30,367 nucleotides of DNA. Source: an uncultured Bacteroidota bacterium. Lineage in GTDB: Bacteria; Bacteroidota; Bacteroidia; 2-12-FULL-35-15. Shown here one piece after another: positions 1 through 8,286 of the stretch. Each line of letters begins with the position of its first letter. Position 1 is the stretch's first letter. Below the pieces are notes generated by a model, which was not told where the DNA came from, made no database searches, and worked only from the letters and a program-made list of their open reading frames with translations. The stretch lies in assembly GCA_903881065.1 (NCBI GenBank), contig CAIRRW010000119.1:1-30367 (forward strand), read 5' to 3'. A program made the translations under genes and the position numbers.

Positions 1-330
1 TCAACTCCCTCCTTTTTTTCGTTTTTTGTGTTTGATAAGGAGGAGGATTTTTTGGAATATTCGGTGATTGCTAATTTCAGTGAGAATAAATCGATGGACC
101 TGAAAAGCCATTCGTTGTTTGGAGCGGAAGATGACAATGAGCATCATTCGGAGAACGAATTGTTGATTCCGGAACAGAAACAGATGAATTATTTTTTGGT
201 GATAAGGGGTGAAGTAGATGATGAAAGAGCGGATGAATTGATAAAAGATATAAGAGAAATAGATGTGGTGCTTACAGCGATGAGGATAGATGTGACACAG
301 TTGAGGTCGAAACAAAATTTAATATTTTAA
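1..330 (+). CDS. IPExxxVDY family protein (3' part, start outside window)
   Basis: The reading frame is open from base 1, so the first codons lie upstream of the window; a GTG at 28 is in frame but need not be the start. The visible part contains IPEQKQMNYFLVIRG, a variant of the IPExxxVDY signature that names this small Bacteroidota family. From memory, the family is typically encoded just in front of pyruvate kinase, as here, with only 4 bases between this stop and the pyk ATG, so the two are probably co-transcribed and perhaps translationally coupled. The N-terminal half visible here is acidic and the C-terminal part looks helical. No enzymatic motif is seen and no biochemical role is known to me; a link to pyk expression or PK activity is only guilt by association. 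Confidence 0.85.
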   Translation, partial: STPSFFSFFVFDKEEDFLEYSVIANFSENKSMDLKSHSLFGAEDDNEHHSENELLIPEQKQMNYFLVIRGEVDDERADELIKDIREIDVVLTAMRIDVTQLRSKQNLIF

Positions 331-334
331 TAAA

Positions 335-1753
335 ATGAAAAGAACAAAAATAGTTGCAACACTTGGCCCTGCATCAACAGATATAGGAGTTATAGAACAA
401 TTGATTAATGCTGGTGTTAATGTTTGCAGAATAAATTTCAGTCACGGCTCTTATGAAAATGTGGTGACACAGATAAATAATGTGCGTGCAATAAATCAGA
501 GGCTTCATTTGCATGTGGCTGTACTAGCAGATTTGCAGGGTCCTAAACTGAGAATAGGTGTGGTGGAAAATAATGGAATAGAATTGATTGTTGGCAAAGA
601 AATTATAATTACAACGAAGGAGTGTGTTGGCACCGCTGAGCGTTTATATATTACGTATCCTCAGTTTCCGAAGGATGTGAAAGTGGGTGAAAATATATTG
701 ATTGATGATGGAAAACTTTTGTTGAAAGTAGTTGAAACGAATGGAGCGGATGAAGTGAAATCAGTGGTTGTGTATGGCGGAATGCTGTCGTCTAAAAAAG
801 GCGTGAACTTACCAAATACAAAAGTTTCGCTTCCCTGCCTTACAGAAAAAGATTTAAAGGATTTGGATTTTGCGTTGGAACATAATGTTGAATGGATTGG
901 ATTGTCCTTTGTACGTTCGGTAACAGACATTGTGGATTTGAAATCTATTATCAAAAAGAAAAATAAAAGTGCAAGGGTAATTGCTAAAATAGAGAAACCG
1001 GAGGCGCTAAATGGTATTGATAATATTATAGATATGTCGGACGGAATAATGGTGGCTCGTGGAGATTTGGGAGTGGAACTTCCGATGGAACAGGTGCCGC
1101 TAGTACAAAAGATGCTGGTGAAAAAATGTCTTGCAGCATCAACGCCTATTATTATTGCCACACAGATGATGGAAAGCATGATTACTAATTTTGCTCCTAC
1201 TCGCGCAGAAGTAAATGATGTGGCGAATGCTGTGCTGGACGGGGCTGATGCGGTGATGTTGAGCGGAGAAACTTCGGTAGGAAAATATCCTGTGAAAGTG
1301 ATAGAAGCGATGACTCGTATAATAAATAATGTGGAAGCTGAAGAAAGTATTTATTATAAAGAGCATGAACCGACGGTGAAAAATCAAATGTTTGTTGCCG
1401 ATTCAATCTGTTATAATGCCTGTGTAATGTCGAAACAAGCGGATGTAAAGGCGATTATTTCCATGACAAATTCAGGTTATACGGCATTCAAACTTTCCAG
1501 TCAGCGGCCTCAGGCTCGCATCTTTATATTTACAGATAATAATTCGTTGCTTACAACTCTAAATCTTTTGTGGGGTGTGCAAGGTTTTTACTATGATAAA
1601 TATGAAAGTACGGACCAGACTATCTCGGAAACACTGCAGATATTAAAGGATAAAAAATTAGTGGTGGAAGATGATTTAGTAATAAATATTGTGAGTATGC
1701 CGATGAAAGAAAGAGGCAGAACAAATATGCTGAAGCTTTCGCAGATTAAATAA
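335..1753 (+). CDS. pyk: Pyruvate kinase
   Basis: Catalyses transfer of phosphate from phosphoenolpyruvate to ADP, giving pyruvate and ATP, in the cytoplasm as the last step of glycolysis. At 472 aa it has the usual length of the short bacterial form without the extra C-terminal PEP-utiliser domain. The N-terminal RTKIVATLGPAS, the RINFSHG segment, the catalytic-lysine block AKIEKPEAL, the metal-binding VARGDLGVE and the ATQMMESMI / MLSGETSVGKYP segments are all present in order. The C-terminal domain is shorter and more divergent, as is normal. It follows the IPExxxVDY gene by 4 bases, and the next gene starts 36 bases downstream, consistent with one transcription unit. Confidence 0.97.
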   Translation: MKRTKIVATLGPASTDIGVIEQLINAGVNVCRINFSHGSYENVVTQINNVRAINQRLHLHVAVLADLQGPKLRIGVVENNGIELIVGKEIIITTKECVGTAERLYITYPQFPKDVKVGENILIDDGKLLLKVVETNGADEVKSVVVYGGMLSSKKGVNLPNTKVSLPCLTEKDLKDLDFALEHNVEWIGLSFVRSVTDIVDLKSIIKKKNKSARVIAKIEKPEALNGIDNIIDMSDGIMVARGDLGVELPMEQVPLVQKMLVKKCLAASTPIIIATQMMESMITNFAPTRAEVNDVANAVLDGADAVMLSGETSVGKYPVKVIEAMTRIINNVEAEESIYYKEHEPTVKNQMFVADSICYNACVMSKQADVKAIISMTNSGYTAFKLSSQRPQARIFIFTDNNSLLTTLNLLWGVQGFYYDKYESTDQTISETLQILKDKKLVVEDDLVINIVSMPMKERGRTNMLKLSQIK

Positions 1754-1789
1754 GTTAGAGAAATTATAAAATCTAAATTCTAAACCCCA

Positions 1790-2140
1790 ATGAAGAAAAT
1801 ATATTACCTGAGTTCCTGTTCAACATGTGTTAGGATTATTGAAGAACTTGGATTAAAAGGAAAGAAATTCACCTTTCAGGACATAAAAACAGAAAAGATA
1901 ACTGATGCCCAATTAGCCGAAATGAAAAAGATGGCTGGTAGTTATGAATCGTTATTCAGCAGAGTAGCCATGAAATACCGTTCGCTTGGATTGGATAAAA
2001 AGAAGTTGACTGAAGATGATTATAAGAATTATATTCTTGAAGAATATACATTTCTGAAACGTCCGGTAATAATTATTGGAGACAAAATATTTATTGGGAA
2101 TTCTAAAAGTAATATTGCTGAAGCGAAGGCAGTATTATAG
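1790..2140 (+). CDS. ArsC/Spx-family thioredoxin-fold protein
   Basis: A 116-aa protein with the arsenate-reductase-like fold. It starts with a beta strand followed by a redox-type motif CSTC (Cys10, Cys13) and carries a late KRPVIIIGDKIFIGN segment, the equivalent of the RP-hydrophobic loop that holds the conserved arginine in ArsC and Spx. The family includes glutaredoxin-coupled arsenate reductases, Spx-type RNA-polymerase-binding regulators and MgsR-like proteins, and sequence alone does not separate them. No ars operon gene is nearby, so arsenate resistance is not supported by context. It sits between pyk and a transporter gene on the same strand with about 36 bases on each side. Confidence 0.85.
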   Translation: MKKIYYLSSCSTCVRIIEELGLKGKKFTFQDIKTEKITDAQLAEMKKMAGSYESLFSRVAMKYRSLGLDKKKLTEDDYKNYILEEYTFLKRPVIIIGDKIFIGNSKSNIAEAKAVL

Positions 2141-2176
2141 TATATATTATTTTCCAGAATCGATATCTAAACAATA

Positions 2177-3073
2177 ATGAGTAAAACTCTTCAAGCACAT
2201 TTAGCTCTATTACTTGTAAATCTTATCTACGGAGCAAATTTCTCGATTGCCAAAGAAGTGATGCCTGCTTATGTTCAGCCGTTTGCCTTTGTTTTGATGC
2301 GTGTCAGCGGAGCGTTGATTTTATTCTGGATAATTGGGACATTTTTTATCAAAGAAAAGATAGATAAAAAAGATTTGCCTCGTATCGCACTATTGGCTTT
2401 ATGCGGTGTAGCTTGCAATCAATTACTTTTCCTGAAAGGATTAAGTTTGACTTCACCGATAAATGCATCTATTATAATGATTTCAAATCCAATTATTGTT
2501 TTGATAATTGCTGCTGTTGCATTGAAAGAAAAGATATCGACGGGAAAGATTTTCGGTATAGGGTTCGGCGTTGCAGGTGCTGCGATAATGCTATTATACA
2601 ATAAGAATTTTTCTTTTGGTTCCGAAACAATATCAGGCGATATAATGATTTTGCTTAACTCCATTTCGTGGGCTTGCTATGTAGTGCTTGTAAAACCTCT
2701 AATGAAAAAGTACAATACTTTTACTGTTGTTAAATGGGTTTTCCTTTTTGGGTTTATATATGTTCTTCCATTCGGTTTTAAAGAGTTTACGAAAATCGGT
2801 TGGGCAACAATGCCGACCTCAGTTTGGCGAGATATACTGTTTGTGGTAATAGCAACCACATTCTTTGCTTATGTATTAAATACTTATGCTTTAAGGGCAT
2901 TGAGCCCAGCTGTAGTAAGTGTGTATATTTACCTTCAACCATTTTTTGCTTCGCTAATTGCTATCTATTATTATCATAATGATATGTTGGATTTGCGCAA
3001 AATCACTTCCGCTGTTCTTATAGTATTTGGTGTTTATCTGGTGAGTCAGCCGTTCGCAAAAGTGAAAAGATAA
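2177..3073 (+). CDS. EamA/DMT-superfamily transporter
   Basis: A 298-aa very hydrophobic protein with about ten predicted transmembrane helices arranged as two EamA repeats, the layout of the drug/metabolite transporter superfamily. The first repeat begins LALLLVNLIYGANFSIAKE and includes LKGLSLTSPINASIIM. The second begins ISWACYVVLVKPLM and ends with the LRALSPAVVSVYIYLQPFFA block followed by a last helix, which are typical EamA features. Members export amino acids, nucleotides or other small metabolites across the inner membrane. The substrate cannot be told from sequence. It is the last gene before the promoter of the yicC operon, and no clear terminator was seen in the 23 bases before that promoter. 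Confidence 0.9.
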   Translation: MSKTLQAHLALLLVNLIYGANFSIAKEVMPAYVQPFAFVLMRVSGALILFWIIGTFFIKEKIDKKDLPRIALLALCGVACNQLLFLKGLSLTSPINASIIMISNPIIVLIIAAVALKEKISTGKIFGIGFGVAGAAIMLLYNKNFSFGSETISGDIMILLNSISWACYVVLVKPLMKKYNTFTVVKWVFLFGFIYVLPFGFKEFTKIGWATMPTSVWRDILFVVIATTFFAYVLNTYALRALSPAVVSVYIYLQPFFASLIAIYYYHNDMLDLRKITSAVLIVFGVYLVSQPFAKVKR

Positions 3074-3096
3074 TCAGTTCTTATTCCTTCTATTCG

Positions 3097-3126
3097 TTGT
3101 CCCTTATTGAGAAAATAGTATATTTG
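3097..3126 (+). promoter_or_regulatory. Bacteroidota-type promoter for the yicC-gmk-acmsd unit
   Basis: TTG (3097-3099), 19-base spacer, then TATATTTG (3119-3126). This matches the primary sigma consensus of Bacteroidota (TTG/TTTG, 17-21 bases, TAnnTTTG) in both elements and spacing. It lies 35 bases before the YicC start codon and within the only sizeable gap between the transporter gene and yicC. Confidence 0.55.
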
Positions 3127-3161
3127 TTTTTTTATAAATTAAATCAATTATTATTGTTTGT

Positions 3162-4037
3162 ATGATTAAATCAATGACTGGTTTTGGGAAAGCATCCAGT
3201 GAATATTCTACAAAAAAAATTACTGTTGAAGTACGTTCATTGAATAGTAAACAATTGGATTTAAATCTTCGTATACCTTATATCTACAAGGAAAAGGAAC
3301 TTGAATTGCGGAGTGAAATATCAAAACAAATTGAAAGAGGAAAGGTAGATATTTCTGTTTTTACGGAATCAATGCAGCAAACATTGCCTATTGCAATTAA
3401 TAAAACACTTGCTAAAACGTATTACAACGAATTGAAATCTTTAGCCGACGAATTGAAAGAAGTAAATTCTGATTTGTTTCGTTTGACATTGAAAATGCCG
3501 GATGTATTGAAAGCAGAAAAGGAGGTAGTTGAATTTGATGTGGAGGAATGGAAGCAGGTAAAAACTACTGTTGACAGTGCGATTGAAGCATTTCAAAAAT
3601 TCAGGGATGATGAAGGTAAAACACTTTCTAATGAATTTGAAACAAGAATCGGCATCATTGATAACCTGTTAACAAAAGTAATTTCTTATGATGCAGCAAG
3701 AGTTGAAAACATAAGAACTCGCATTAAAAATAATATGGCTGATGTAATTGAAAAGGAAAAAATAGATGAGAACCGTTTTGAACAGGAGTTGATTTATTAC
3801 ATCGAGAAATTGGATATTACAGAAGAGAAATTAAGATTGAAAACGCATCTTGATTATTTTACTGCTACAATGAAAGAACTTGGAAGCGGCCGTAAGCTTG
3901 GCTTTATAGCACAGGAAATAGGAAGAGAAATAAATACTATTGGCTCGAAAGCAAATGATTCATCTGTGCAAAAATTAGTGGTTCAGATGAAGGATGAATT
4001 GGAAAAAATAAAAGAACAACTTCTTAATGTGTTATAG
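3162..4037 (+). CDS. YicC/YloC family endoribonuclease
   Basis: 291 aa, the normal family length. It opens with MIKSMTGFGKAS, the diagnostic YicC N-terminus, which also fixes the ATG at 3162, and continues with the EVRSLNSKQLDLNLRIP block of the N-terminal domain. The C-terminal DUF1732-type domain carries GRKLGFIAQEIGREINTIGSKAND, the strongest family signature. YicC-family proteins are metal-dependent endoribonucleases acting on RNA in the cytoplasm. The gene is commonly next to guanylate kinase, as here (36 bases downstream). A good TTG/TAnnTTTG promoter lies upstream, so it is probably the first gene of a three-gene operon. Confidence 0.95.
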   Translation: MIKSMTGFGKASSEYSTKKITVEVRSLNSKQLDLNLRIPYIYKEKELELRSEISKQIERGKVDISVFTESMQQTLPIAINKTLAKTYYNELKSLADELKEVNSDLFRLTLKMPDVLKAEKEVVEFDVEEWKQVKTTVDSAIEAFQKFRDDEGKTLSNEFETRIGIIDNLLTKVISYDAARVENIRTRIKNNMADVIEKEKIDENRFEQELIYYIEKLDITEEKLRLKTHLDYFTATMKELGSGRKLGFIAQEIGREINTIGSKANDSSVQKLVVQMKDELEKIKEQLLNVL

Positions 4038-4073
4038 ATTTATATTTAGACATTAGGAATTAGAATTCGTAAA

Positions 4074-4643
4074 GTGAAAGGTAAAGTGATAATATTTTCA
4101 GCGCCATCGGGAGCAGGCAAAACAACAATTGTTCGTCATTTATTAAAAGTATTTCCTGAATTGGAGTTTTCTGTATCAGCTTGTAGTAGACCAATGCGAA
4201 AAGGAGAAACTAATGGAGTTGATTATTATTTTATTTCATTGGAAGAGTTTAAGGAGAAGATAAATAAAAGTGAATTTGCCGAATACGAAGAGGTATATAA
4301 AGATAATTATTACGGTACTTTAAAGTCGGAAATAGAACGCATCTGGAAAAAAGGGAAACATATTATTTTTGATATGGATGTGATGGGAGGATTAAATTTA
4401 CGTATGCAATTTGGCGAAAATGCCCTTGCAATATTTGTGATGCCCCCTTCAATAGAACATCTGGAACAACGTCTAAAATCGAGGGAGACAGAAACTCCGG
4501 AAAGTATTGCGAGAAGAATTGGGAAGGCGGAACAGGAGCTTAAAAAAGCCGAACTGTTTGATAAAATAATACTTAATGATACACTTGAACATGCTTTAGA
4601 TGAAGCAGAAAAATTAGTATTTGACTTCCTTAATAAAAAATGA
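4074..4643 (+). CDS. gmk: Guanylate kinase
   Basis: Phosphorylates GMP to GDP with ATP in purine nucleotide metabolism. 189 aa, family-typical. The start is GTG at 4074, chosen because it gives the expected N-terminus MKGKVIIFSAPSGAGKTT with the P-loop at residues 11-18. The GMP-binding region SRPMRKGETNGVDYYF and the lid FVMPPSIEHLEQRLKSRETE follow in order. The last four bases (ATGA, 4640-4643) overlap the start of the next gene, which indicates translational coupling. Confidence 0.96.
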   Translation: MKGKVIIFSAPSGAGKTTIVRHLLKVFPELEFSVSACSRPMRKGETNGVDYYFISLEEFKEKINKSEFAEYEEVYKDNYYGTLKSEIERIWKKGKHIIFDMDVMGGLNLRMQFGENALAIFVMPPSIEHLEQRLKSRETETPESIARRIGKAEQELKKAELFDKIILNDTLEHALDEAEKLVFDFLNKK

Positions 4644-5662
4644 AAGAGAGCCTCACCATTGACATTCACACACATATTCTTCCTGAACATATTCCAAACT
4701 GGAAAGAAAAATTTGGTTATGGAGGGTTTATAAAACTGGATCACCACGCTCCATGTTGTGCCAAAATGCTCAAAGATGACGGACATTTGTTCAGAGAAAT
4801 AGATAGTAATTGTTGGGATGCCGAGAAACGAATGGAAGAGTGCGACCACCATCATGTACATGTTCAGGTACTTTCAACAGTGCCTGTTATGTTCAATTAT
4901 TGGACGAAGCCGGATGATTGTCTCGAGATTTCAATGTTTTTAAATGATCATATTGCCGATATAGTTAAGCGTTTCCCAAAACGTTTTGTAGGCTTGGGAA
5001 CTATTCCACTACAAGCGCCAGACCTTGCTGTAAAAGAGTTGGAGCGATGTATGAAGATAGGATTACGTGGTGTACAAATCGGTTCTCACGTTATCAAAGA
5101 TTGGAATTTAGGCTCTCCAGCACTGTTTCCTATTTTCGAAAAAGCGCAGGAACTTGGGGCAGCTGTATTTGTTCACCCATGGCAAATGATGGGTGAAGAG
5201 CATATTCAAAGGTATTGGTTGCCTTGGCTGGTAGGTATGCCGGCAGAGACTTCAAGAGCAATCTGTTCGTTAATTTTTGGTGGCGTATTCGAAAAATTTC
5301 CTAATCTTAGAGTTGCGTTTGCTCATGGTGGCGGCAGTTTCCCTGCTACAATCGGTAGAATTGAACATGGTTTCCATTGTCGCCCCGATCTTGTAGCTAT
5401 TCATAATAATAAAAATCCACGCGATTATATTGGTAAATTCTGGATTGACAGCTTGGTTCATGATCCAATGATGCTCGACTACATTGTAAAAATGTTTGGT
5501 GCTGGACGCGTAGCTTTGGGCAGTGATTATCCTTTTCCGTTAGGAGAAAATGAACCCGGAAGTTTGATAAAATCTATGCCTTATGATGATAAAACAAAGG
5601 AACTTTTATTAAACGGTTCGGCTTTGGAATGGCTTGGGCTTAAAAAGGAAATGTTCTTGTAA
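4640..5662 (+). CDS. acmsd: 2-amino-3-carboxymuconate-6-semialdehyde decarboxylase (ACMSD-type amidohydrolase)
   Basis: 340 aa, resembling animal and Pseudomonas ACMSD over its full length. The enzyme removes CO2 from 2-amino-3-carboxymuconate semialdehyde in the kynurenine (tryptophan/3-hydroxyanthranilate) pathway, diverting it from spontaneous cyclisation to quinolinate and hence from NAD synthesis. The zinc ligands of the amidohydrolase fold are all visible: His10 and His12 (HTH), His179 (HPW), His229 (FAHGGG) and Asp296 (SDYPFPLGE). Family blocks LSTVPVMFNYW, RFVGLGTIPLQAP and YWLPWLVGMPAET are conserved. It overlaps gmk by 4 bases. No other kynurenine-pathway gene lies in the window. 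A related decarboxylase of the amidohydrolase-2 family is the main alternative. Confidence 0.9.
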   Translation: MKESLTIDIHTHILPEHIPNWKEKFGYGGFIKLDHHAPCCAKMLKDDGHLFREIDSNCWDAEKRMEECDHHHVHVQVLSTVPVMFNYWTKPDDCLEISMFLNDHIADIVKRFPKRFVGLGTIPLQAPDLAVKELERCMKIGLRGVQIGSHVIKDWNLGSPALFPIFEKAQELGAAVFVHPWQMMGEEHIQRYWLPWLVGMPAETSRAICSLIFGGVFEKFPNLRVAFAHGGGSFPATIGRIEHGFHCRPDLVAIHNNKNPRDYIGKFWIDSLVHDPMMLDYIVKMFGAGRVALGSDYPFPLGENEPGSLIKSMPYDDKTKELLLNGSALEWLGLKKEMFL

Positions 5663-5679
5663 TTAGTTATTCGTATTCT

Positions 5680-7134
5680 TTATTCAGAAATTGTAATAGG
5701 GGATAAGGAACAATCCTCCTTTTTATTATTGTGATATAAATCTATTGCAACAAGCATTGCAATAAATCCCCAGAATGGAACAGAAGCTTTATCAGTATCG
5801 AGGAAGTTATTCAATCCTCCATGAACAATATAGGTAATAAATCCAAGTAGAATTACTAGCACAAGTCGTTTAGTTTCATAATCTTTCAATGAATAATATA
5901 ACCTGAACCCAGTTGAAAGTGTACAAATAATAATTCCTACAAAGGTTAAAACACCAAGGACTCCCGACTCAGATAACGGGCCAATATATTCACTATGTGC
6001 ATTTCCCTTATCACCCATATTGGTGCTGATAATGGTTTTTTCGTGGGCATGCTGAAATGGAGCATATTCAAAACTATAAGTCCCAGGTCCCCAGCCAAAA
6101 AAGGGACGCTCGGCAAACATCCTGAATGCAGCATTCCACCTATTCAAACGTTCAAGATTAGATGCGTCTGTTGATATATTTGAAATAGATTGAATATGTT
6201 TATCAAAATCTTGTGAAGCATCCTGTCTATTTCGCTCAAGTTTCATTACTATTTCAGTTTGATATATTAATGCAAGAGCAGCAGCGCCGGCAAATACTAT
6301 CATAATGTATTTAAATTTAATACGTAATAATAATAAAACAAATACTACCAATGCAATTGCCATACTTAACCAGGCTGCCCTAGTATATGAAAAAATTAAT
6401 GCTATAATAAAGATTATTAATAGTAGCGCAGCAGCAAATTTTATACTACCCGAGTATTTTTTATTCATTGTAAAAAACAACAATGTAGGGAAAAACATAG
6501 CCAGCATAGCTCCGTAAATGGTATGGTCGTTATAAAAAGGAGACATTACATAATTTGCCGGAGCTTCTTCAAATCCCATTAAATAATGGTTGTAAAGCGT
6601 ATAAAATATAATTATGGTGAAAGGAATTATATATAACCAATCAAAACGCTTAATATTTTTATAGTTTCTGAAGAGTTGAGTACAGAGAAAATAAAAAACT
6701 ATTACAAACCAAAGTCTTGAGGTTAAAAATTTAAATGAAACTATTGGTATATCACTAGTGATGGATGTAATAAATATCCATATTAGATTAATAATAATAG
6801 CAATAGTAATGGGGTGTTTCATTACCCTAATATCCAAAGTGTTTTTATGAAGCTGTTTGAAAATAAATATAAGCATTATTCCGAATATTATCGGTTCTGT
6901 GGGCAGGCTAAGTCCTAAGCCACCATCCAAATTCTGAAGATTAATTGCTAACGGCGTGAAGAAGACTACGAATAGAATTAACTTATCGAGTGAGAAAAGT
7001 GCCAATAATATTATAAGAATTGCTGCTGGAACAAGATTGAAATAATAAAATTCAAAATAGGTACATACCGCATTTATCAATAAAAATGCAAAGGTGGTAA
7101 TATAAACCCATTTAATATTTTTCAGTTCCAACAA
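5680..7134 (-). CDS. O-antigen ligase / polysaccharide polymerase (Wzy_C family)
   Basis: A 484-aa inner-membrane protein with about eleven or twelve hydrophobic helices. A large soluble loop between late helices (about residues 295-385) contains NRWNAAFRMFAERPFFGWGPGTY (split here into family blocks; WGPGTY near residue 348) and HSEYIGPLSESGVLGV (near residue 380), the Wzy_C signature. Members transfer or polymerise lipid-linked oligosaccharide units on the periplasmic face (WaaL ligase, Wzy polymerase, or glycosylation ligase); sequence does not distinguish these. The gene is the last of the minus-strand surface-polysaccharide cluster, 18 bases after the second chain-length gene, which favours a polymerase working with the Wzz-like pair. 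Confidence 0.88.
   Translation of the reverse strand: MLELKNIKWVYITTFAFLLINAVCTYFEFYYFNLVPAAILIILLALFSLDKLILFVVFFTPLAINLQNLDGGLGLSLPTEPIIFGIMLIFIFKQLHKNTLDIRVMKHPITIAIIINLIWIFITSITSDIPIVSFKFLTSRLWFVIVFYFLCTQLFRNYKNIKRFDWLYIIPFTIIIFYTLYNHYLMGFEEAPANYVMSPFYNDHTIYGAMLAMFFPTLLFFTMNKKYSGSIKFAAALLLIIFIIALIFSYTRAAWLSMAIALVVFVLLLLRIKFKYIMIVFAGAAALALIYQTEIVMKLERNRQDASQDFDKHIQSISNISTDASNLERLNRWNAAFRMFAERPFFGWGPGTYSFEYAPFQHAHEKTIISTNMGDKGNAHSEYIGPLSESGVLGVLTFVGIIICTLSTGFRLYYSLKDYETKRLVLVILLGFITYIVHGGLNNFLDTDKASVPFWGFIAMLVAIDLYHNNKKEDCSLSPITISE
5698..5726 (+). terminator. Possible terminator of the yicC-gmk-acmsd unit
   Basis: An imperfect hairpin, AGGGGAT (5698-5704) against ATCCTCCT (5713-5720), is followed by a run of T on the plus strand. 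It lies 36 bases after the ACMSD stop and inside the last codons of the convergent ligase gene. The stem is short and has one bulge, so this is tentative. Confidence 0.35.
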
Positions 7135-7152
7135 GAGGTATGAAGATAGAAG

Positions 7153-8241
7153 TTAAACCAATCTTTTTTTATAATCAAGGATTACTAAAACCAGAAACAA
7201 GAACATATTAGCAGAAACTGCTGATATCAATACAATCAGCGATCGGATTGGATAAGCTTTTTTATCAGAAGGTGATGGATATGTAACCATATTAGTATAA
7301 GTTAATTCCTTGTTAAAATCCTTCCAAGTTTCATCATATTGAAGTTTAATTACAGAATATCCTTTTAATAATTCATCATAAACACTTACACTACTATAAT
7401 AGTCACCACCCTTCTCTTCAAGATTTTTCATCATCTCGTTTATTTCTTTGCTTCCTTTTCCGTTTCCTAATGATTTTACATAGCCTTTTAATACTTCTTT
7501 GCTTTGGGCTTTATAATCTAAAATCTGATATTTGTTTCTCAACTCATTTAAACGATTATTAATGGAGTCTAATTGGTGTTGCTTATAATTCAACTCGTTA
7601 GTCAATACTACCATTACTTCCTTTGTTTTATCCCGTTGCAGATTTCTTGCTTTTAAATTTAATGCGGTAATGATTTCTTTAACCATATTACATGCAACTT
7701 GAGGATCAGTATCAAGGACTTTAATTTCAACCGATTCAAATTGTGTTCTGCTAATAGTCACATTTGATTCATATGTACCAATTAATGCTGACTTACCCGT
7801 TTTTGCAGTTGTATCAATCTCATATCGTTTAGCTAAATCAAATTTCTTTATGATTGAATTTCTAATATCTGCAGATTCAAGTAATTGCATCATTTGCTCG
7901 GCAGGACTTTCGTGACCATATGGAGTTAAATTGGACGGATATACTATTGCAAAAGATTTATATTTAGCAGGAATAAACATCTCGCTAGAAAAGATAGATG
8001 CAACAATAATTGCAGCAACTGTTATAATAATAAAATGAAATCTCCATTTTATTATTAGCTTTAAAAAATGATAATTGCTCTGAGTGTATTCTTGCATAAT
8101 ATCGTTATCTATTTCATGTGATGCTACTGTGAAATTTACTTTCTTTGCTTGCTTTTCCTCTGTTGTGTCTTTTGTTAGAGTTTCGTTTTCAGTTTCTTCT
8201 TTTAATTTCTCTATTTTGTCTTTAAAAGTCAGATTCGCCAA
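7153..8241 (-). CDS. Wzz/GumC-like polysaccharide chain-length protein, second copy
   Basis: 362 aa with the polysaccharide co-polymerase layout: a transmembrane helix at about 66-86 after a YHFLKLIIKWRF entry, a periplasmic domain with a coiled-coil stretch (about 190-270), and a C-terminal helix near 332-354 preceded by a proline (YPIRS). Such proteins set glycan length together with Wzy. There is no cytoplasmic kinase domain. The start is uncertain: the frame is open back to the stop of the preceding gene with no ATG. TTG at 8241 gives a Lys/Glu-rich 48-residue extension, while ATG at 8097 (Met49) gives an N-terminus as short as that of the upstream paralogue. It follows that paralogue in the same reading frame, separated by a single TGA (8287-8289). 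Confidence 0.82.
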   Translation of the reverse strand: MANLTFKDKIEKLKEETENETLTKDTTEEKQAKKVNFTVASHEIDNDIMQEYTQSNYHFLKLIIKWRFHFIIITVAAIIVASIFSSEMFIPAKYKSFAIVYPSNLTPYGHESPAEQMMQLLESADIRNSIIKKFDLAKRYEIDTTAKTGKSALIGTYESNVTISRTQFESVEIKVLDTDPQVACNMVKEIITALNLKARNLQRDKTKEVMVVLTNELNYKQHQLDSINNRLNELRNKYQILDYKAQSKEVLKGYVKSLGNGKGSKEINEMMKNLEEKGGDYYSSVSVYDELLKGYSVIKLQYDETWKDFNKELTYTNMVTYPSPSDKKAYPIRSLIVLISAVSANMFLFLVLVILDYKKRLV

Positions 8242-8286
8242 TTTCAGTTTCTTTATTATTAGAAATTCTGAAATCGGTTTCCGTAT

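Noticed and set aside
28..330. GTG at 28 as the true start of the first gene
   Set aside because: The frame is open to base 1 and the family is longer than the visible part as I recall it, so the gene is treated as cut by the window edge.
661..1179. 172-codon minus-strand open frame inside pyruvate kinase
   Set aside because: It lies wholly opposite a certain gene, and its protein has low-complexity, Ser/Phe-rich composition expected of an antisense shadow.
4310..4861. 183-codon minus-strand open frame across the gmk/ACMSD junction
   Set aside because: Both genes on the plus strand are supported by family motifs over their full length; the antisense product resembles nothing and has no promoter box.
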